Shown one piece after another: positions 18,336 through 26,773 of a stretch of DNA of 64,000 nucleotides. The notes beneath the pieces are model-generated. The model saw only the letters and a list, made by a program, of their open reading frames with translations, ran no database searches and was not told where the DNA came from. Every line of letters begins with the position of its first letter. The first letter of the stretch is position 1. A program made the translations under genes and the position numbers. Source of the DNA: Georhizobium profundi (lineage in GTDB: Bacteria > Pseudomonadota > Alphaproteobacteria > Rhizobiales > Rhizobiaceae); assembly GCF_003952725.1 (NCBI RefSeq), contig NZ_CP032509.1:3434001-3498000 (forward strand). The letters are read 5' to 3'.

Positions 18336-18358
18336 TTATTGACAACAGTCGACAATAA
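18336..18358. promoter_or_regulatory. 23-bp imperfect palindrome between mnhA and msrB
   Basis: Arms TTATTG and CAATAA frame a centre in which most positions also pair; by hand only three of eleven base pairs fail. It includes a TTGACA that could be a -35 element reading towards msrB. It lies about 94 bases before msrB and 110 before mnhA, so it could be an operator for either direction. The regulator is unknown. Confidence 0.5.
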
Positions 18359-18451
18359 TCATCGGCCCATCGACGACATCCATCATTGTCTTGCGGTGTA
18401 GAATAACTACCTGTCACCACACGAGCATCGACGCAAGCGAATGGTCATCAC

Positions 18452-18865
18452 ATGAGCGACACCAAGACACTGAAAGTCGAAAAGTCCGAAGCGGAATGGC
18501 GCGAGCAGCTGACGCCGGAGCAGTTCCATGTCACCCGCAAGCACGGAACCGAGCGAGCATTCACCGGTCCGAATTGGGACCAGAAGGCACCGGGGCTCTA
18601 TCGTTGCATCTGCTGCGATAAACCGCTGTTTCGGTCGGAGACGAAATTCGAGTCGGGCACCGGCTGGCCGAGCTTTTACGAGCCTGTCGAGCCTGAAGCT
18701 GTGAGCGAGCACAAGGATCGGTCATGGTTCATGACCCGAACCGAGATCCGCTGTGCCGATTGCGACGCGCATCTCGGCCACGTTTTTCCGGATGGCCCTC
18801 GCCCGACAGGCCTGCGCTACTGCATGAACGGCGTGGCGATGGCCTTTGATCCTGACAACCGATGA
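18452..18865 (+). CDS. msrB: Peptide-methionine (R)-S-oxide reductase
   Basis: MsrB reduces methionine-R-sulfoxide in oxidised proteins, using thioredoxin. The 137-residue protein has the zinc-binding pairs Cys52/Cys55 and Cys101/Cys104, the substrate segment [11 protein letters not shown] (68-78), GHVFPDGP and the catalytic cysteine in LRYCMNG (Cys124). It is cytoplasmic, with no signal peptide. No clear ribosome binding site stands before the ATG. A small secreted protein gene converges on it, with 16 bases between stops. Confidence 0.96.
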   Translation: MSDTKTLKVEKSEAEWREQLTPEQFHVTRKHGTERAFTGPNWDQKAPGLYRCICCDKPLFRSETKFESGTGWPSFYEPVEPEAVSEHKDRSWFMTRTEIRCADCDAHLGHVFPDGPRPTGLRYCMNGVAMAFDPDNR

Positions 18866-18881
18866 AGCGCGACGGCCGGCG

Positions 18882-19049
18882 TCAGAACCGCTCGGCCTCA
18901 CGTTCGAGTCGGGTCTGGTCGACGGCGTTTGGCGACAGCTGCTGGATATTGACGATGCCGGAGGCGTTGCGCTCCGGCACTGCGGCGACGGCCAGCACTG
19001 CGGACACGAGGCCACCAATCCAGACCGAAACGAAGATCCAACGCATCAT
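18882..19049 (-). CDS. Small exported hypothetical protein
   Basis: A 55-residue protein. ATG at 19049 (with another at 19046) follows a clear GAGGGA ribosome binding site. It starts MMRWIFVSVWIGGLVSAVLAV, a signal peptide or membrane anchor, followed by a polar tail (SGIVNIQQLSPNAVDQTRLER). No family recognised. The longer reading to 19133 lacks a start signal. Confidence 0.55.
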   Translation of the reverse strand: MMRWIFVSVWIGGLVSAVLAVAAVPERNASGIVNIQQLSPNAVDQTRLEREAERF

Positions 19050-19119
19050 CTTTTCCCTCTTCGCCCGGCAACCGCCCCACGAGCATGACACAAATGTGGC
19101 AGCAGTTCGCTGAACCGAG

Positions 19120-19150
19120 GCTGATGATGCCATTCATCAGCCATTCATCA
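19120..19150. promoter_or_regulatory. Inverted repeat fused to 11-bp tandem repeat
   Basis: GCTGATGA / TCATCAGC form a perfect 8-bp inverted repeat around a 6-base loop (19120-19141). The 11-mer GCCATTCATCA is repeated exactly in tandem at 19129-19139 and 19140-19150. It stands between the divergent small exported protein gene and the S9 peptidase gene, a place fit for an operator. Confidence 0.4.
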
Positions 19151-19212
19151 AGGACGGATGTGGCTTATCCGTTCACATACCGACACGAACTATTACACTT
19201 GGAGACAGCGCA

Positions 19213-21309
19213 TTGACCGCCTTCAACGATCTTCCAGATGCCCCTCGCGCGGAGCGTCGTCCGACCACGGATACTCGCCATGGCGTCACCCGGACCGACG
19301 ACTATGCGTGGCTGAGGACGGCGAACTGGCAGGAGATGTTCAAGCGCCCGGAGACGCTGGAGCCGGAGATCCGGCAGCATCTGGAGGCAGAAAACGCCTA
19401 TCAGCGCGCAGCTTTGGCCGACACGACGGTGCTTCGCGATCAGCTATTCAAGGAGATGAAGGCGCGGATCAAGGAGGATGATTCCTCCGTCCCCTCGCCG
19501 GATGGGCCGTTTGCCTACGGCACCGAGTTTGTGACCGGCGGCGAGCAGCCCCGCTATTTTCGTGAAGCCCGCGACGGAAGCGGCCGCGAGATCATTCTGG
19601 ACGGAGATGCAGAGGCCGCAGGCAGAGATTACTTCCGTCTCGCCGGCTCAAGCCACAGCCCCGACCATTCCCGCACCATCTGGGGTTACGACGACAAGGG
19701 CTCGGAGTTCTACACCGTCAAGGTGCGCGATCTCGCTTCGGGGCAGGATCTGGAAGACATCGTCGAGAATACGGGCGGCGGCGGCACCTGGTGCGCCGAT
19801 GGTTCCGGCTTCTTCTATACGCGGCTCGACGAGAACCATCGTCCATCGAAGATATTCTTCCATCGGCTCGGGACATCGGTCACCGAGGATCGGCTGATCT
19901 ACGAGGAAACCGACACCGGCTTCTTCATGGGCGTCGGCGGCTCACGCCTCGATGACTTCATCTTCATCGACATCCACGATCACGAAACGTCGGAATTCCG
20001 CCTTCTGCCGGCCAGTAATCCGTTTGCCGAGCCAAAGCTCGTCGCGCCGCGCGAAACCGGCATCGAATACGACCTAACCGAAGGCGGCGATGTCTTCTTC
20101 ATCCTCACAAACGCCGATGGGGCCGAGGATTTCAAGATCGTCGAGGCGCCGGTCGATCAGCCGGAACGCGCAAACTGGCGCGACGTGGTTGCGCACAAGC
20201 CGGGCCGACTCATTCTGGCGCACATGGCGTTTTCCCGCTTCCTTGTCTGGCTGGAACGGGAGAACTCCCTGCCGCGCATCATCGTGCGCGACCGTGAGAC
20301 CAGTGAAGAGCACGCGATCGCCTTCGACGAGGAGGCCTATTCGCTCGGCCTGCAGGGCTCGCTCGAATACGACACCGACGTCATTCGCTTCAGCTATTCG
20401 TCGATGACGACGCCATCGCAGCTTTACGATTACGACATGCGCACGCGCGAGCGGACGCTGCTGAAGACACAGGAAGTGCCATCGGGCCACAACCCGGACG
20501 ACTATGTGACGCGACGCGTCATGGCGCCCGCATCCGACGGGGAAACGGTGCCGGTCAGCCTGATCTATCACAAGAACACGCCGCTCGATGGCAGCGCGCC
20601 CTGCCTGCTCTATGGCTATGGTTCCTACGGCATTACCATCCCCGCGTCCTTCAACACAAACTGCCTGTCGCTGGTCGACCGCGGCTTCGTCTACGCGATC
20701 GCCCATATCCGGGGCGGCAAGGACAAGGGGTTTGGCTGGTACGACAAGGGCCGCCGCGAGCATAAGCTCAACACCTTCACCGATTTCATCGCCGCGGCTG
20801 ATCATCTTGTCGCCGAAGGTTTCACCAGCCACTCGAAAATCGTCGCACAGGGGGGATCGGCGGGCGGCATGCTGATGGGCGCCGTCGTCAACATGGCGCC
20901 TGAAAAGTTCGGCGGCATCATCGCGGCCGTTCCGTTCGTCGACGTGCTGAACACGATGCTCGACGACACCCTGCCGCTCACCCCGCCGGAATGGCCCGAA
21001 TGGGGTAACCCGATCGCATCCAAGGATGCCTATGATCTCATCGCCTCCTATGCTCCGTATGAGAACGTGACGGCGACGACCTATCCGCCGATCTTCGCGA
21101 TTGCCGGCCTGACCGACCCGCGCGTCACTTATTGGGAACCGGCAAAATGGGTCGCCCGCATCCGCGAGACGATGACCGGCGGCGGACCGATCCTCTTCAA
21201 GACGAACATGGATGCGGGCCATGCCGGCGCATCCGGTCGCTTCCAGCGCTTGGAAGAGATCGCGCATGAATACGCGTTTGCACTGAAAGTGGTCGGCAAG
21301 GCCGCATGA
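19213..21309 (+). CDS. S9 family oligopeptidase (oligopeptidase B/prolyl oligopeptidase type)
   Basis: A 698-residue cytoplasmic serine oligopeptidase. The N-terminal beta-propeller (about 70-400) gates the active site, as seen in repeated W/Y-G-type strands. The C-terminal alpha/beta hydrolase domain carries the triad Ser549 in GGSAGG, Asp635 in LTDPRV and His670 in DAGHAG; YGSYG and RGG of the oxyanion region precede it. The length and the GWYDKGRREHK segment favour oligopeptidase B, which cuts short peptides after basic residues. Start TTG at 19213 is chosen because GGAG lies 8 bases upstream. Confidence 0.92.
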   Translation: MTAFNDLPDAPRAERRPTTDTRHGVTRTDDYAWLRTANWQEMFKRPETLEPEIRQHLEAENAYQRAALADTTVLRDQLFKEMKARIKEDDSSVPSPDGPFAYGTEFVTGGEQPRYFREARDGSGREIILDGDAEAAGRDYFRLAGSSHSPDHSRTIWGYDDKGSEFYTVKVRDLASGQDLEDIVENTGGGGTWCADGSGFFYTRLDENHRPSKIFFHRLGTSVTEDRLIYEETDTGFFMGVGGSRLDDFIFIDIHDHETSEFRLLPASNPFAEPKLVAPRETGIEYDLTEGGDVFFILTNADGAEDFKIVEAPVDQPERANWRDVVAHKPGRLILAHMAFSRFLVWLERENSLPRIIVRDRETSEEHAIAFDEEAYSLGLQGSLEYDTDVIRFSYSSMTTPSQLYDYDMRTRERTLLKTQEVPSGHNPDDYVTRRVMAPASDGETVPVSLIYHKNTPLDGSAPCLLYGYGSYGITIPASFNTNCLSLVDRGFVYAIAHIRGGKDKGFGWYDKGRREHKLNTFTDFIAAADHLVAEGFTSHSKIVAQGGSAGGMLMGAVVNMAPEKFGGIIAAVPFVDVLNTMLDDTLPLTPPEWPEWGNPIASKDAYDLIASYAPYENVTATTYPPIFAIAGLTDPRVTYWEPAKWVARIRETMTGGGPILFKTNMDAGHAGASGRFQRLEEIAHEYAFALKVVGKAA

Positions 21310-21410
21310 ATGAGAGTTCCGCGGTCACATCGCCGTGACGACCCGTTTCCGGTAACATCTGAGTCTCCATATCAACGGGTGGAGTGCCCGATACCAGGAG
21401 GATGGATCCG

Positions 21411-21755
21411 ATGACTGATCGCAGCATAAAGGGCACAGCACGCGTGGCGCTGGCCAGCCTTGGCGTCGCGGCCGCAAGTATCCTGGCCTTGCCCGTTCCA
21501 GAGGCCGCCGCTCAAGGTCTTTTCGGTGGCCCATCCGGCGCAAATTGCAACGTCCTGCAACAACAGGGTGGCAGTTACTGGCAAGGCTTCGTGCGCGGTG
21601 CTCAGGAAAGCGCGTTCACGGGCGACGATGGCATCAACCAGTACACCGATGCCCATTGCTTCCGCACAGAAGCCGAATGCGAGGCTTGGCTTTATGCGGC
21701 ACAGAGTGCAGCGCACATCGTGTTCAACCGGTGGTGCCGTTCTTACGCGGCTTGA
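21411..21755 (+). CDS. Secreted hypothetical protein
   Basis: A 114-residue protein with a Sec signal peptide (ARVALASLGVAAASILALPVPEAAAQ, cleavage near AAA-QG). The mature part has four cysteines (NCNVLQ, AHCFRTEAECEAW, NRWCRSY), which suggests two disulfides in the periplasm. The ATG at 21411 is chosen since AGGAGG lies 9 bases upstream; ATGs at 21402 and 21384 are badly spaced. Similar small proteins occur in related genomes, but no function is known to me. It converges on the cytochrome gene. Confidence 0.65.
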   Translation: MTDRSIKGTARVALASLGVAAASILALPVPEAAAQGLFGGPSGANCNVLQQQGGSYWQGFVRGAQESAFTGDDGINQYTDAHCFRTEAECEAWLYAAQSAAHIVFNRWCRSYAA

Positions 21756-21782
21756 AAGTCTGGCCTGCGGCCATGACTAGTT

Positions 21783-22688
21783 TCAGTGTTCCGGTATGAC
21801 CTTGAGGTAAGCGGCAATCGCTTCCCGGTCTGACGCCGGCAGAGTGGCGAGACCGCGCTGCACCGCGACCATCGAGCCGCCGACACTGTCGAAGTCGGGC
21901 GTGAAGCCCGATTCGAAGAAGTAGGCGAGGTCGTCAGCGGTCCAGTCGGCTACGCTTCCAGCCGGCGTGACATTGGGGATTGTGCCCTGCCCGCTCGGGT
22001 TGGGTGCGCCGGCCAGCCATTGGTCGGTCTCGAGCCCACCCAGAATATCGCGCGGCGTGTGGCATTCGCCGCAATGACCGACAGCCTCCACGAGATACTG
22101 GCCACGCCGCAGCACCGTGTCGTTCGGATCGATCGACACATAGGCGCCGTCGGGCATGTAGAGATACTTCCAGATGCCGATGGCGCGATTGACGTTGAAC
22201 GGAAAGCTCACCTCGTGGGCCGGCGCTTCATTGTCGCTGGCAGGCAGCGACCGGAGATAGCCCCACAGATCATTGACGTCGGCGATATCCATCATGGAAT
22301 AGGAGGCATAGGGAAAAGCGGGATAGTAGTTGCTGCCATCCGGTGCCACGCCACGCAGCATCGCATTGGCGAAGTCCTCGAAGCTCCAGTCGCCAATCCC
22401 CGCCGGTCCGCTGGAGATATTCGGGACATGGAACGTGCCGAAATCGCTTTCGATGGCATGGCCGCCGGTGAGCACAACCGCATCGTCCGCCGCATCGCTT
22501 GTCTCGGACGCACCATGACACGAGGCGCAGTTGCCCGCATTGAAGATCAGCTCACCATTGGCGAGATCCGGTTCGCCCAGGCCTTCGAACGCCGTCTCGG
22601 GAAGCCTGTCCGGCGCAGCTACCGCCCACAGAGTCCCGCCGAGCGCCGCTGCCAGAATGACCAACGCGATCGCGATGCGTTTCAGCAT
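21783..22688 (-). CDS. Diheme cytochrome c
   Basis: A 301-residue periplasmic electron carrier. The N-terminal membrane segment or signal (RIAIALVILAAALGGTLW) is followed by two class I cytochrome c domains with heme sites CASCH (54-58) and CGECH (about 206-210). The pattern of two domains with SYSMMDIADVNDLWGYLRSLP matches cytochrome subunits of membrane dehydrogenases or thiosulfate-type electron transfer chains; the electron donor is not adjacent. Start ATG 22688 has GGAAAG upstream. It follows the c556 gene with a 72-base gap, probably as one transcript. Confidence 0.9.
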   Translation of the reverse strand: MLKRIAIALVILAAALGGTLWAVAAPDRLPETAFEGLGEPDLANGELIFNAGNCASCHGASETSDAADDAVVLTGGHAIESDFGTFHVPNISSGPAGIGDWSFEDFANAMLRGVAPDGSNYYPAFPYASYSMMDIADVNDLWGYLRSLPASDNEAPAHEVSFPFNVNRAIGIWKYLYMPDGAYVSIDPNDTVLRRGQYLVEAVGHCGECHTPRDILGGLETDQWLAGAPNPSGQGTIPNVTPAGSVADWTADDLAYFFESGFTPDFDSVGGSMVAVQRGLATLPASDREAIAAYLKVIPEH

Positions 22689-22760
22689 TTTCTTTCCATT
22701 CTTCTGTCCGTCGAGCCAGCACAAAGGCCCGCTCGACGGTGATGGGATCGCTTCGGATGA

Positions 22761-23213
22761 TTAGTTGTCCTGGCGGTAATCTTCGTGACACGCGCCGCAT
22801 CCGCGCGTGAAGTCCTGGAAGACCGGCTGGAAGGAGGCAAGATCAGCCGGAACCGCGGCGGCAAGTTCAGCCGCCTTGGTGGACATTTCTTGGGAGAGCC
22901 GCTCGAAATCCGCCTTGTTTTCCCAGATGGCCGGAAGCGCTTCGGTCTCGTAGCCTGTCTCCGACCCTTCAGGGAAGTAGTCGGCGAAGACCGCCGTGTT
23001 TTCCGAAATCGTCTGCAGCGCCGCTGCGACCGCTCCCGGGTCATAATCCGTGCGACCTCGAACCATGTTGCCCATCACGCCTGTCGCATCGCCGACTTCA
23101 TCCATCAGATCCTGACGAACTTCCTGCGGCACGCCGTCCTGTGACGATGCGGGATGGATCAGTGCCGCCGAGATGGAAAGCAGTGCTGCTGCGATGGCTA
23201 GTCTGGACTTCAT
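22761..23213 (-). CDS. Cytochrome c556 / c-prime family protein
   Basis: A 150-residue class II cytochrome c with a Sec signal peptide (about 1-24) and a four-helix bundle whose single heme site CGACH (139-143) lies near the C-terminus, as the family requires. Such proteins sit in the periplasm; c-prime members bind NO or O2, c556 members shuttle electrons. Start ATG 23213 has AGGAG 9 bases upstream; the longer frame to 23306 does not. It precedes the diheme cytochrome gene. Confidence 0.92.
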   Translation of the reverse strand: MKSRLAIAAALLSISAALIHPASSQDGVPQEVRQDLMDEVGDATGVMGNMVRGRTDYDPGAVAAALQTISENTAVFADYFPEGSETGYETEALPAIWENKADFERLSQEMSTKAAELAAAVPADLASFQPVFQDFTRGCGACHEDYRQDN

Positions 23214-23304
23214 CGTCGATCTCCTTTGCTTTTGCGGGAACTGGCACGTGCGGCGCGGTCTGCGACACAACCGCATCTTGGTCATCGGCCTGTGACGGCA
23301 CAAC

Positions 23305-23333
23305 AAAAACCCCGGCCTGTGCGACCGGGGTTT
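23305..23333 (-). terminator. Rho-independent terminator of sodB
   Basis: On the minus strand AACCCCGG and CCGGGGTT form an 8-bp stem around a 9-base loop, followed by TTTGTTG. It begins about 30 bases after the sodB stop codon and isolates sodB from the cytochrome genes downstream. Confidence 0.8.
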
Positions 23334-23363
23334 GGATCACATAAACGTGTGCAGGGCGTGACC

Positions 23364-23966
23364 TCAGCCACGGGCGCCCTGATAAAGCTCGTCGACATAC
23401 TCCCAGTTCACGAGATTATCGACGAATGCTTCCAGGTATTTCGGCCGCGCGTTGCGGTAGTCGATGTAATAGGAATGCTCCCACACATCGACGCCGAGGA
23501 TCGGCGTTGCGCCATGAACCAGCGGGCTTTCGCCGTTCGGCGTCTTCATGATTTCCAGCTTGCCGTTTTTCGCGGCAATCCAGGCCCAGCCCGAGCCGAA
23601 CTGGCCGGTGCCGGCAGCAATGAAGTCTTCACGGAACTTGTCATAGCCGCCGAGGTCGCTGTCGATCGCCTTCTGCAGATCGCCGGGCAGGCTCTTGCCG
23701 CCCCCATTCGGCTTCATCCAGTTCCAGAAGTGCTTGTGGTTGTAGTGCTGGCCGGCGTTGTTGAAGAGCGCCTGGTTCTTGCCGTACGAGCCCTTTACAA
23801 TGTCTTCGAGGCTCTGACCGTCGAGGCCCGAACCTTCAAGAAGCTTGTTGCCCGTCGTCACGTAAGCATTGTGGTGCTTGTCGTGGTGATACTCGAGCGT
23901 CTCCTTCGACATGTAGGGCTGCAGCGCGTCATAGGCATACGGCAGGTCCGGAAGTTCGAAAGCCAT
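23364..23966 (-). CDS. sodB: Superoxide dismutase [Fe/Mn]
   Basis: A 200-residue SOD that converts superoxide to oxygen and peroxide. Conserved sites are HHDKHHNAYV (27-36, first metal His), NNAGQHYNHKHFWNWM (second His), and DVWEHSYYIDYRN (Asp and His ligands). The combination of QFGSGWAW with NHKHFW is typical of alphaproteobacterial SodB, which may be iron or cambialistic; sequence alone does not settle the metal. No signal peptide, so cytoplasmic. Start ATG 23966 follows AAAGGAGAG; the longer frame has no start signal. Confidence 0.96.
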   Translation of the reverse strand: MAFELPDLPYAYDALQPYMSKETLEYHHDKHHNAYVTTGNKLLEGSGLDGQSLEDIVKGSYGKNQALFNNAGQHYNHKHFWNWMKPNGGGKSLPGDLQKAIDSDLGGYDKFREDFIAAGTGQFGSGWAWIAAKNGKLEIMKTPNGESPLVHGATPILGVDVWEHSYYIDYRNARPKYLEAFVDNLVNWEYVDELYQGARG

Positions 23967-24091
23967 ATCGCTCTCCTTTCGAATATAGAGATTTCTAAAA
24001 TTCAGTCCCACCGCTACATAGGCGCCGGGGCTCGGACCGGCAACGGTGCCGCTCACCTATTTGTTCCTCGCAAACGGCCTCTTCTGCGCGC

Positions 24092-24967
24092 TTAGACCGG
24101 AAAACCGCGGGCCCAATCGAGATAGAGCGAGCGAAGCTTTGCTGCGATCGGTCCAGCCTGCATTTCGCGATCCTCAACCCGGGTCACGGGCACCACCTTG
24201 GAGTGGTTGCCGGTCGAAAAGACCTCGTCCGCATCCAGAAAATCGGCAACGCGAAGGCTCTTTTCGACAACCTCAATCCCCGCGTCGCGCAGCAGCTTGA
24301 TCGCACGAGCACGCGTGATGCCGCTGAGAAAGGTACCGTTGGGAGCGGGCGTGAAGACGACGCCGTCTTTCGCCATGAAAATGTTGGACGTTCCCGTCTC
24401 CGCGACATTGCCCAGCATGTCCAGCACGAGCGCGTTGTCGAAGCCACGCCGCTGCGCATCGAGGATCGCGCGCGCGTTATTCGGATAAAGGCATCCGGCC
24501 TTCGCGTTGGTCGGCATCGTTTCGATGGTCGGCCGGCGGAAGGGCGAAACGCCCACCGAAAAGCCGCTCGGCGCAATCATCGGCGATTCGTAGAGGCATA
24601 GCGCGAAGCGCGTCGATTCCGCTTGGGCCGGCACACCCATATAGCCGCCATGCTCGGCCCAATACATCGGCCGGATATAGACCGCCGTCTTGCCGTCGAA
24701 CTTCTTCAGGCCGTCCTTGGCCAGACCCTCTATCGAGCCAGCTTCTTCGGTCGGGATCATGCCGAGTGCACTTGCCGACGCGTTGACGCGCTGGCAGTGC
24801 AGATCGAGATCCGGCGCCACACCGTCGAACCAGCGCGCCCCGTCGAACACGGTGGATCCGAGCCACATGGCATGCGACCGCGGACCGATCAGCGGCGGGT
24901 TGCCCTCATGCCAGTCCCCGTCGACATAGGTCCAGGTCGTCGATTGCGCTCTCGTGTCTACGGTCAT
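24092..24967 (-). CDS. ilvE: Branched-chain amino acid aminotransferase family protein
   Basis: A 291-residue fold-type IV PLP enzyme that moves the amino group between glutamate and branched-chain keto acids. The PLP lysine is Lys156 in TNAKAGCLYPNN; RPMYWAEHGGYMG, NVAETGTSNIFMAKDG and FLSGITRARAIKLL are class IV aminotransferase motifs. AGGAG stands before the ATG. The protein is somewhat distant from E. coli IlvE, and a D-amino-acid or other class IV transaminase activity cannot be excluded. It is divergent from the HAD gene. Confidence 0.85.
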   Translation of the reverse strand: MTVDTRAQSTTWTYVDGDWHEGNPPLIGPRSHAMWLGSTVFDGARWFDGVAPDLDLHCQRVNASASALGMIPTEEAGSIEGLAKDGLKKFDGKTAVYIRPMYWAEHGGYMGVPAQAESTRFALCLYESPMIAPSGFSVGVSPFRRPTIETMPTNAKAGCLYPNNARAILDAQRRGFDNALVLDMLGNVAETGTSNIFMAKDGVVFTPAPNGTFLSGITRARAIKLLRDAGIEVVEKSLRVADFLDADEVFSTGNHSKVVPVTRVEDREMQAGPIAAKLRSLYLDWARGFPV

Positions 24968-25139
24968 TGTCGGTATCTCCTCGCTTCATCGCCTGCTTAG
25001 CGCCGGGCCAACGGGCAGGTCAACGCAACCGCAACCGATGGCGCATTGGATCGGTCTTGCATTTCCTCACCCGAAGCGGCGTGATACCGCGGTCTATAAT
25101 CGTTTCGCATCTCCAGGAAGCGATTGCAGGAGCTTGTCG

Positions 25140-25790
25140 ATGACCCATGCCGCTTATGTTTTCGATGCCTATGGCACGCTGTTCGACGTCCACGCCGCAG
25201 TCCGCCGGCACGCCTCCGAAATCGGACCTCAAGGGCCGGCACTCTCGCAATTGTGGCGCGCCAAACAGCTGGAATATTCCTGGGTCCGAAGCCTGATGGG
25301 CGCATACCGCGACTTCTGGCAGCTGACTGAAGAAGCGCTCGATTTCGCCTTGGCCTCGATGCCGGACGTCGATCGCTCGGTGCGGGCTACCCTGCTCGAT
25401 GCCTATTTCAAGCTCGACTGCTACACTGAAGTTCCCGGTGTGCTCAAAGCACTCAAGGCACGCGGCGCCAAAGTGGCCATCCTTTCCAACGGATCGCCGG
25501 CGATGCTCGAATCAGCCGTCCGCAACGCCGCATTGGATGAAATCATCGACGACATCTTCTCCGTCGATGCCCTGCGCGTCTTCAAGACGGCACCGGAGGT
25601 CTACGACCTCGTGACCACGAGCTATCGGGCTTATCCGGAAGCGATCTCGTTTCAATCGTCCAATCGCTGGGACATTGCAGGTGCAGCAAAATTCGGATTT
25701 CGGCCCGTGTGGATCAATCGCAACCAGATGCCAGACGAATATCCGGATCTCGCACCGTCCCTGATCCTGCCCAGCCTTTCGGGCCTTTGA
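25140..25790 (+). CDS. HAD type II haloacid dehalogenase
   Basis: A 216-residue HAD superfamily enzyme of the (S)-2-haloacid dehalogenase type, which replaces the halogen of 2-haloacids by hydroxide. The nucleophile is Asp9 in VFDAYGTLFD; LSNGSPAMLE, KTAPEVYDLV and FQSSNRWDIAGAAKFGF are the other three family motifs. AGGAG precedes the ATG at 25140; an in-frame ATG at 24954 lies inside the opposite ilvE start region and is rejected. The natural substrate is unknown; many such genes have no haloacid role. Confidence 0.9.
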   Translation: MTHAAYVFDAYGTLFDVHAAVRRHASEIGPQGPALSQLWRAKQLEYSWVRSLMGAYRDFWQLTEEALDFALASMPDVDRSVRATLLDAYFKLDCYTEVPGVLKALKARGAKVAILSNGSPAMLESAVRNAALDEIIDDIFSVDALRVFKTAPEVYDLVTTSYRAYPEAISFQSSNRWDIAGAAKFGFRPVWINRNQMPDEYPDLAPSLILPSLSGL

Positions 25791-25927
25791 ACCGCTGCAG
25801 ACTGTGTAAGAACGCAAGGTCGATCACGAGTGTTACATTTGCGCAACATACTGCCCGCACTCCGACACAATGCGGGAACAAATCGGTGCCCACGTCATTT
25901 CGATAACGTTTCCTAACAGCGGGACAC

Positions 25928-26713
25928 ATGATGAGTATTTCCAACACAGTCCGGGAGCGGCGGGATCACTCCGCACTCGGCCGCCGTGCCTTTCTCGGCG
26001 GCGGCGCAGCATCGCTCCTCGCTTTGGCGGGCTGCACCACCGGCATGTCCACGGCACAGTTCAACGCCGAAACCAATCCGCTCTACCGGTCGCCGCTCGA
26101 TCGTGGCGCCGGCATCCCACCGAGCGTGAGCCCGTTCGCATCCATGTACGCACCGATGCCGCAGGAGCAGTTCCCGCTTCCCGCAATTCCGGTCGAGCGC
26201 ATGGACCCGGTCTATCTGCGCCAGCTCGTTCAGGATCCGACCGGCGAGCGTCCCGGTACGATCGTGGTCGATACCAACAACCACTTCCTGTACCTGACGC
26301 GTGAAGATGGCCAGGCGATGCGCTACGGCGTGGGCTTGGGCCGTGAAGGCTTCGCGTGGCAGGGCCGCGCCGTCGTCCAGTACAAGCGCGCCTGGCCGCG
26401 TTGGACTCCGCCGGATGAGATGGTCGCCCGCCAGCCTGAGCTCGAGCCTTACTCCATCGCCAATGGCGGGATGGATCCGGGGCTCGACAACCCGCTCGGT
26501 GCGCGCGCGCTCTACATTTTCCAGAACGGCGTCGACACGATCTACCGTATTCACGGCTCGCCGGAATGGTGGACAATCGGCAAGTCGGTGTCTTCCGGCT
26601 GCGTGCGCATGCTGAACCAGGATATCATCGATCTGCACGACCGCGTGCCGAACGGAACGCCCATCCTCGTCACGGGCAACCTGCCGCGCATGGTGGCACC
26701 GACCGTCGCCTGA
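25928..26713 (+). CDS. L,D-transpeptidase (YkuD) lipoprotein
   Basis: A 261-residue envelope enzyme that forms 3-3 peptidoglycan cross-links or anchors proteins to the wall. The N-terminus has twin arginines (19-20, GRRAFLGGG) and a lipobox LAGC with lipidated Cys36. The YkuD domain (about 105-250) has the active-site pair His209 in HGSPEWW and Cys225 in SSGCVRM. Polar-growing Hyphomicrobiales use many such enzymes. A bidirectional terminator follows the stop. Confidence 0.93.
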   Translation: MMSISNTVRERRDHSALGRRAFLGGGAASLLALAGCTTGMSTAQFNAETNPLYRSPLDRGAGIPPSVSPFASMYAPMPQEQFPLPAIPVERMDPVYLRQLVQDPTGERPGTIVVDTNNHFLYLTREDGQAMRYGVGLGREGFAWQGRAVVQYKRAWPRWTPPDEMVARQPELEPYSIANGGMDPGLDNPLGARALYIFQNGVDTIYRIHGSPEWWTIGKSVSSGCVRMLNQDIIDLHDRVPNGTPILVTGNLPRMVAPTVA

Positions 26714-26730
26714 GTTCGATCGACTGCGAC

Positions 26731-26770
26731 AAAAAGGCCGGGTGGAGCTCAGCTCCGCCCGGCCTTTTTT
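26731..26770. terminator. Bidirectional Rho-independent terminator
   Basis: A long, nearly perfect inverted repeat (AAAAAGGCCGGGTGGAGCT paired with its complement) with A and T runs at its ends, placed between two converging genes: the L,D-transpeptidase and the HerA-like ATPase. It can serve both transcripts. Confidence 0.9.
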
Positions 26771-26773
26771 GTT

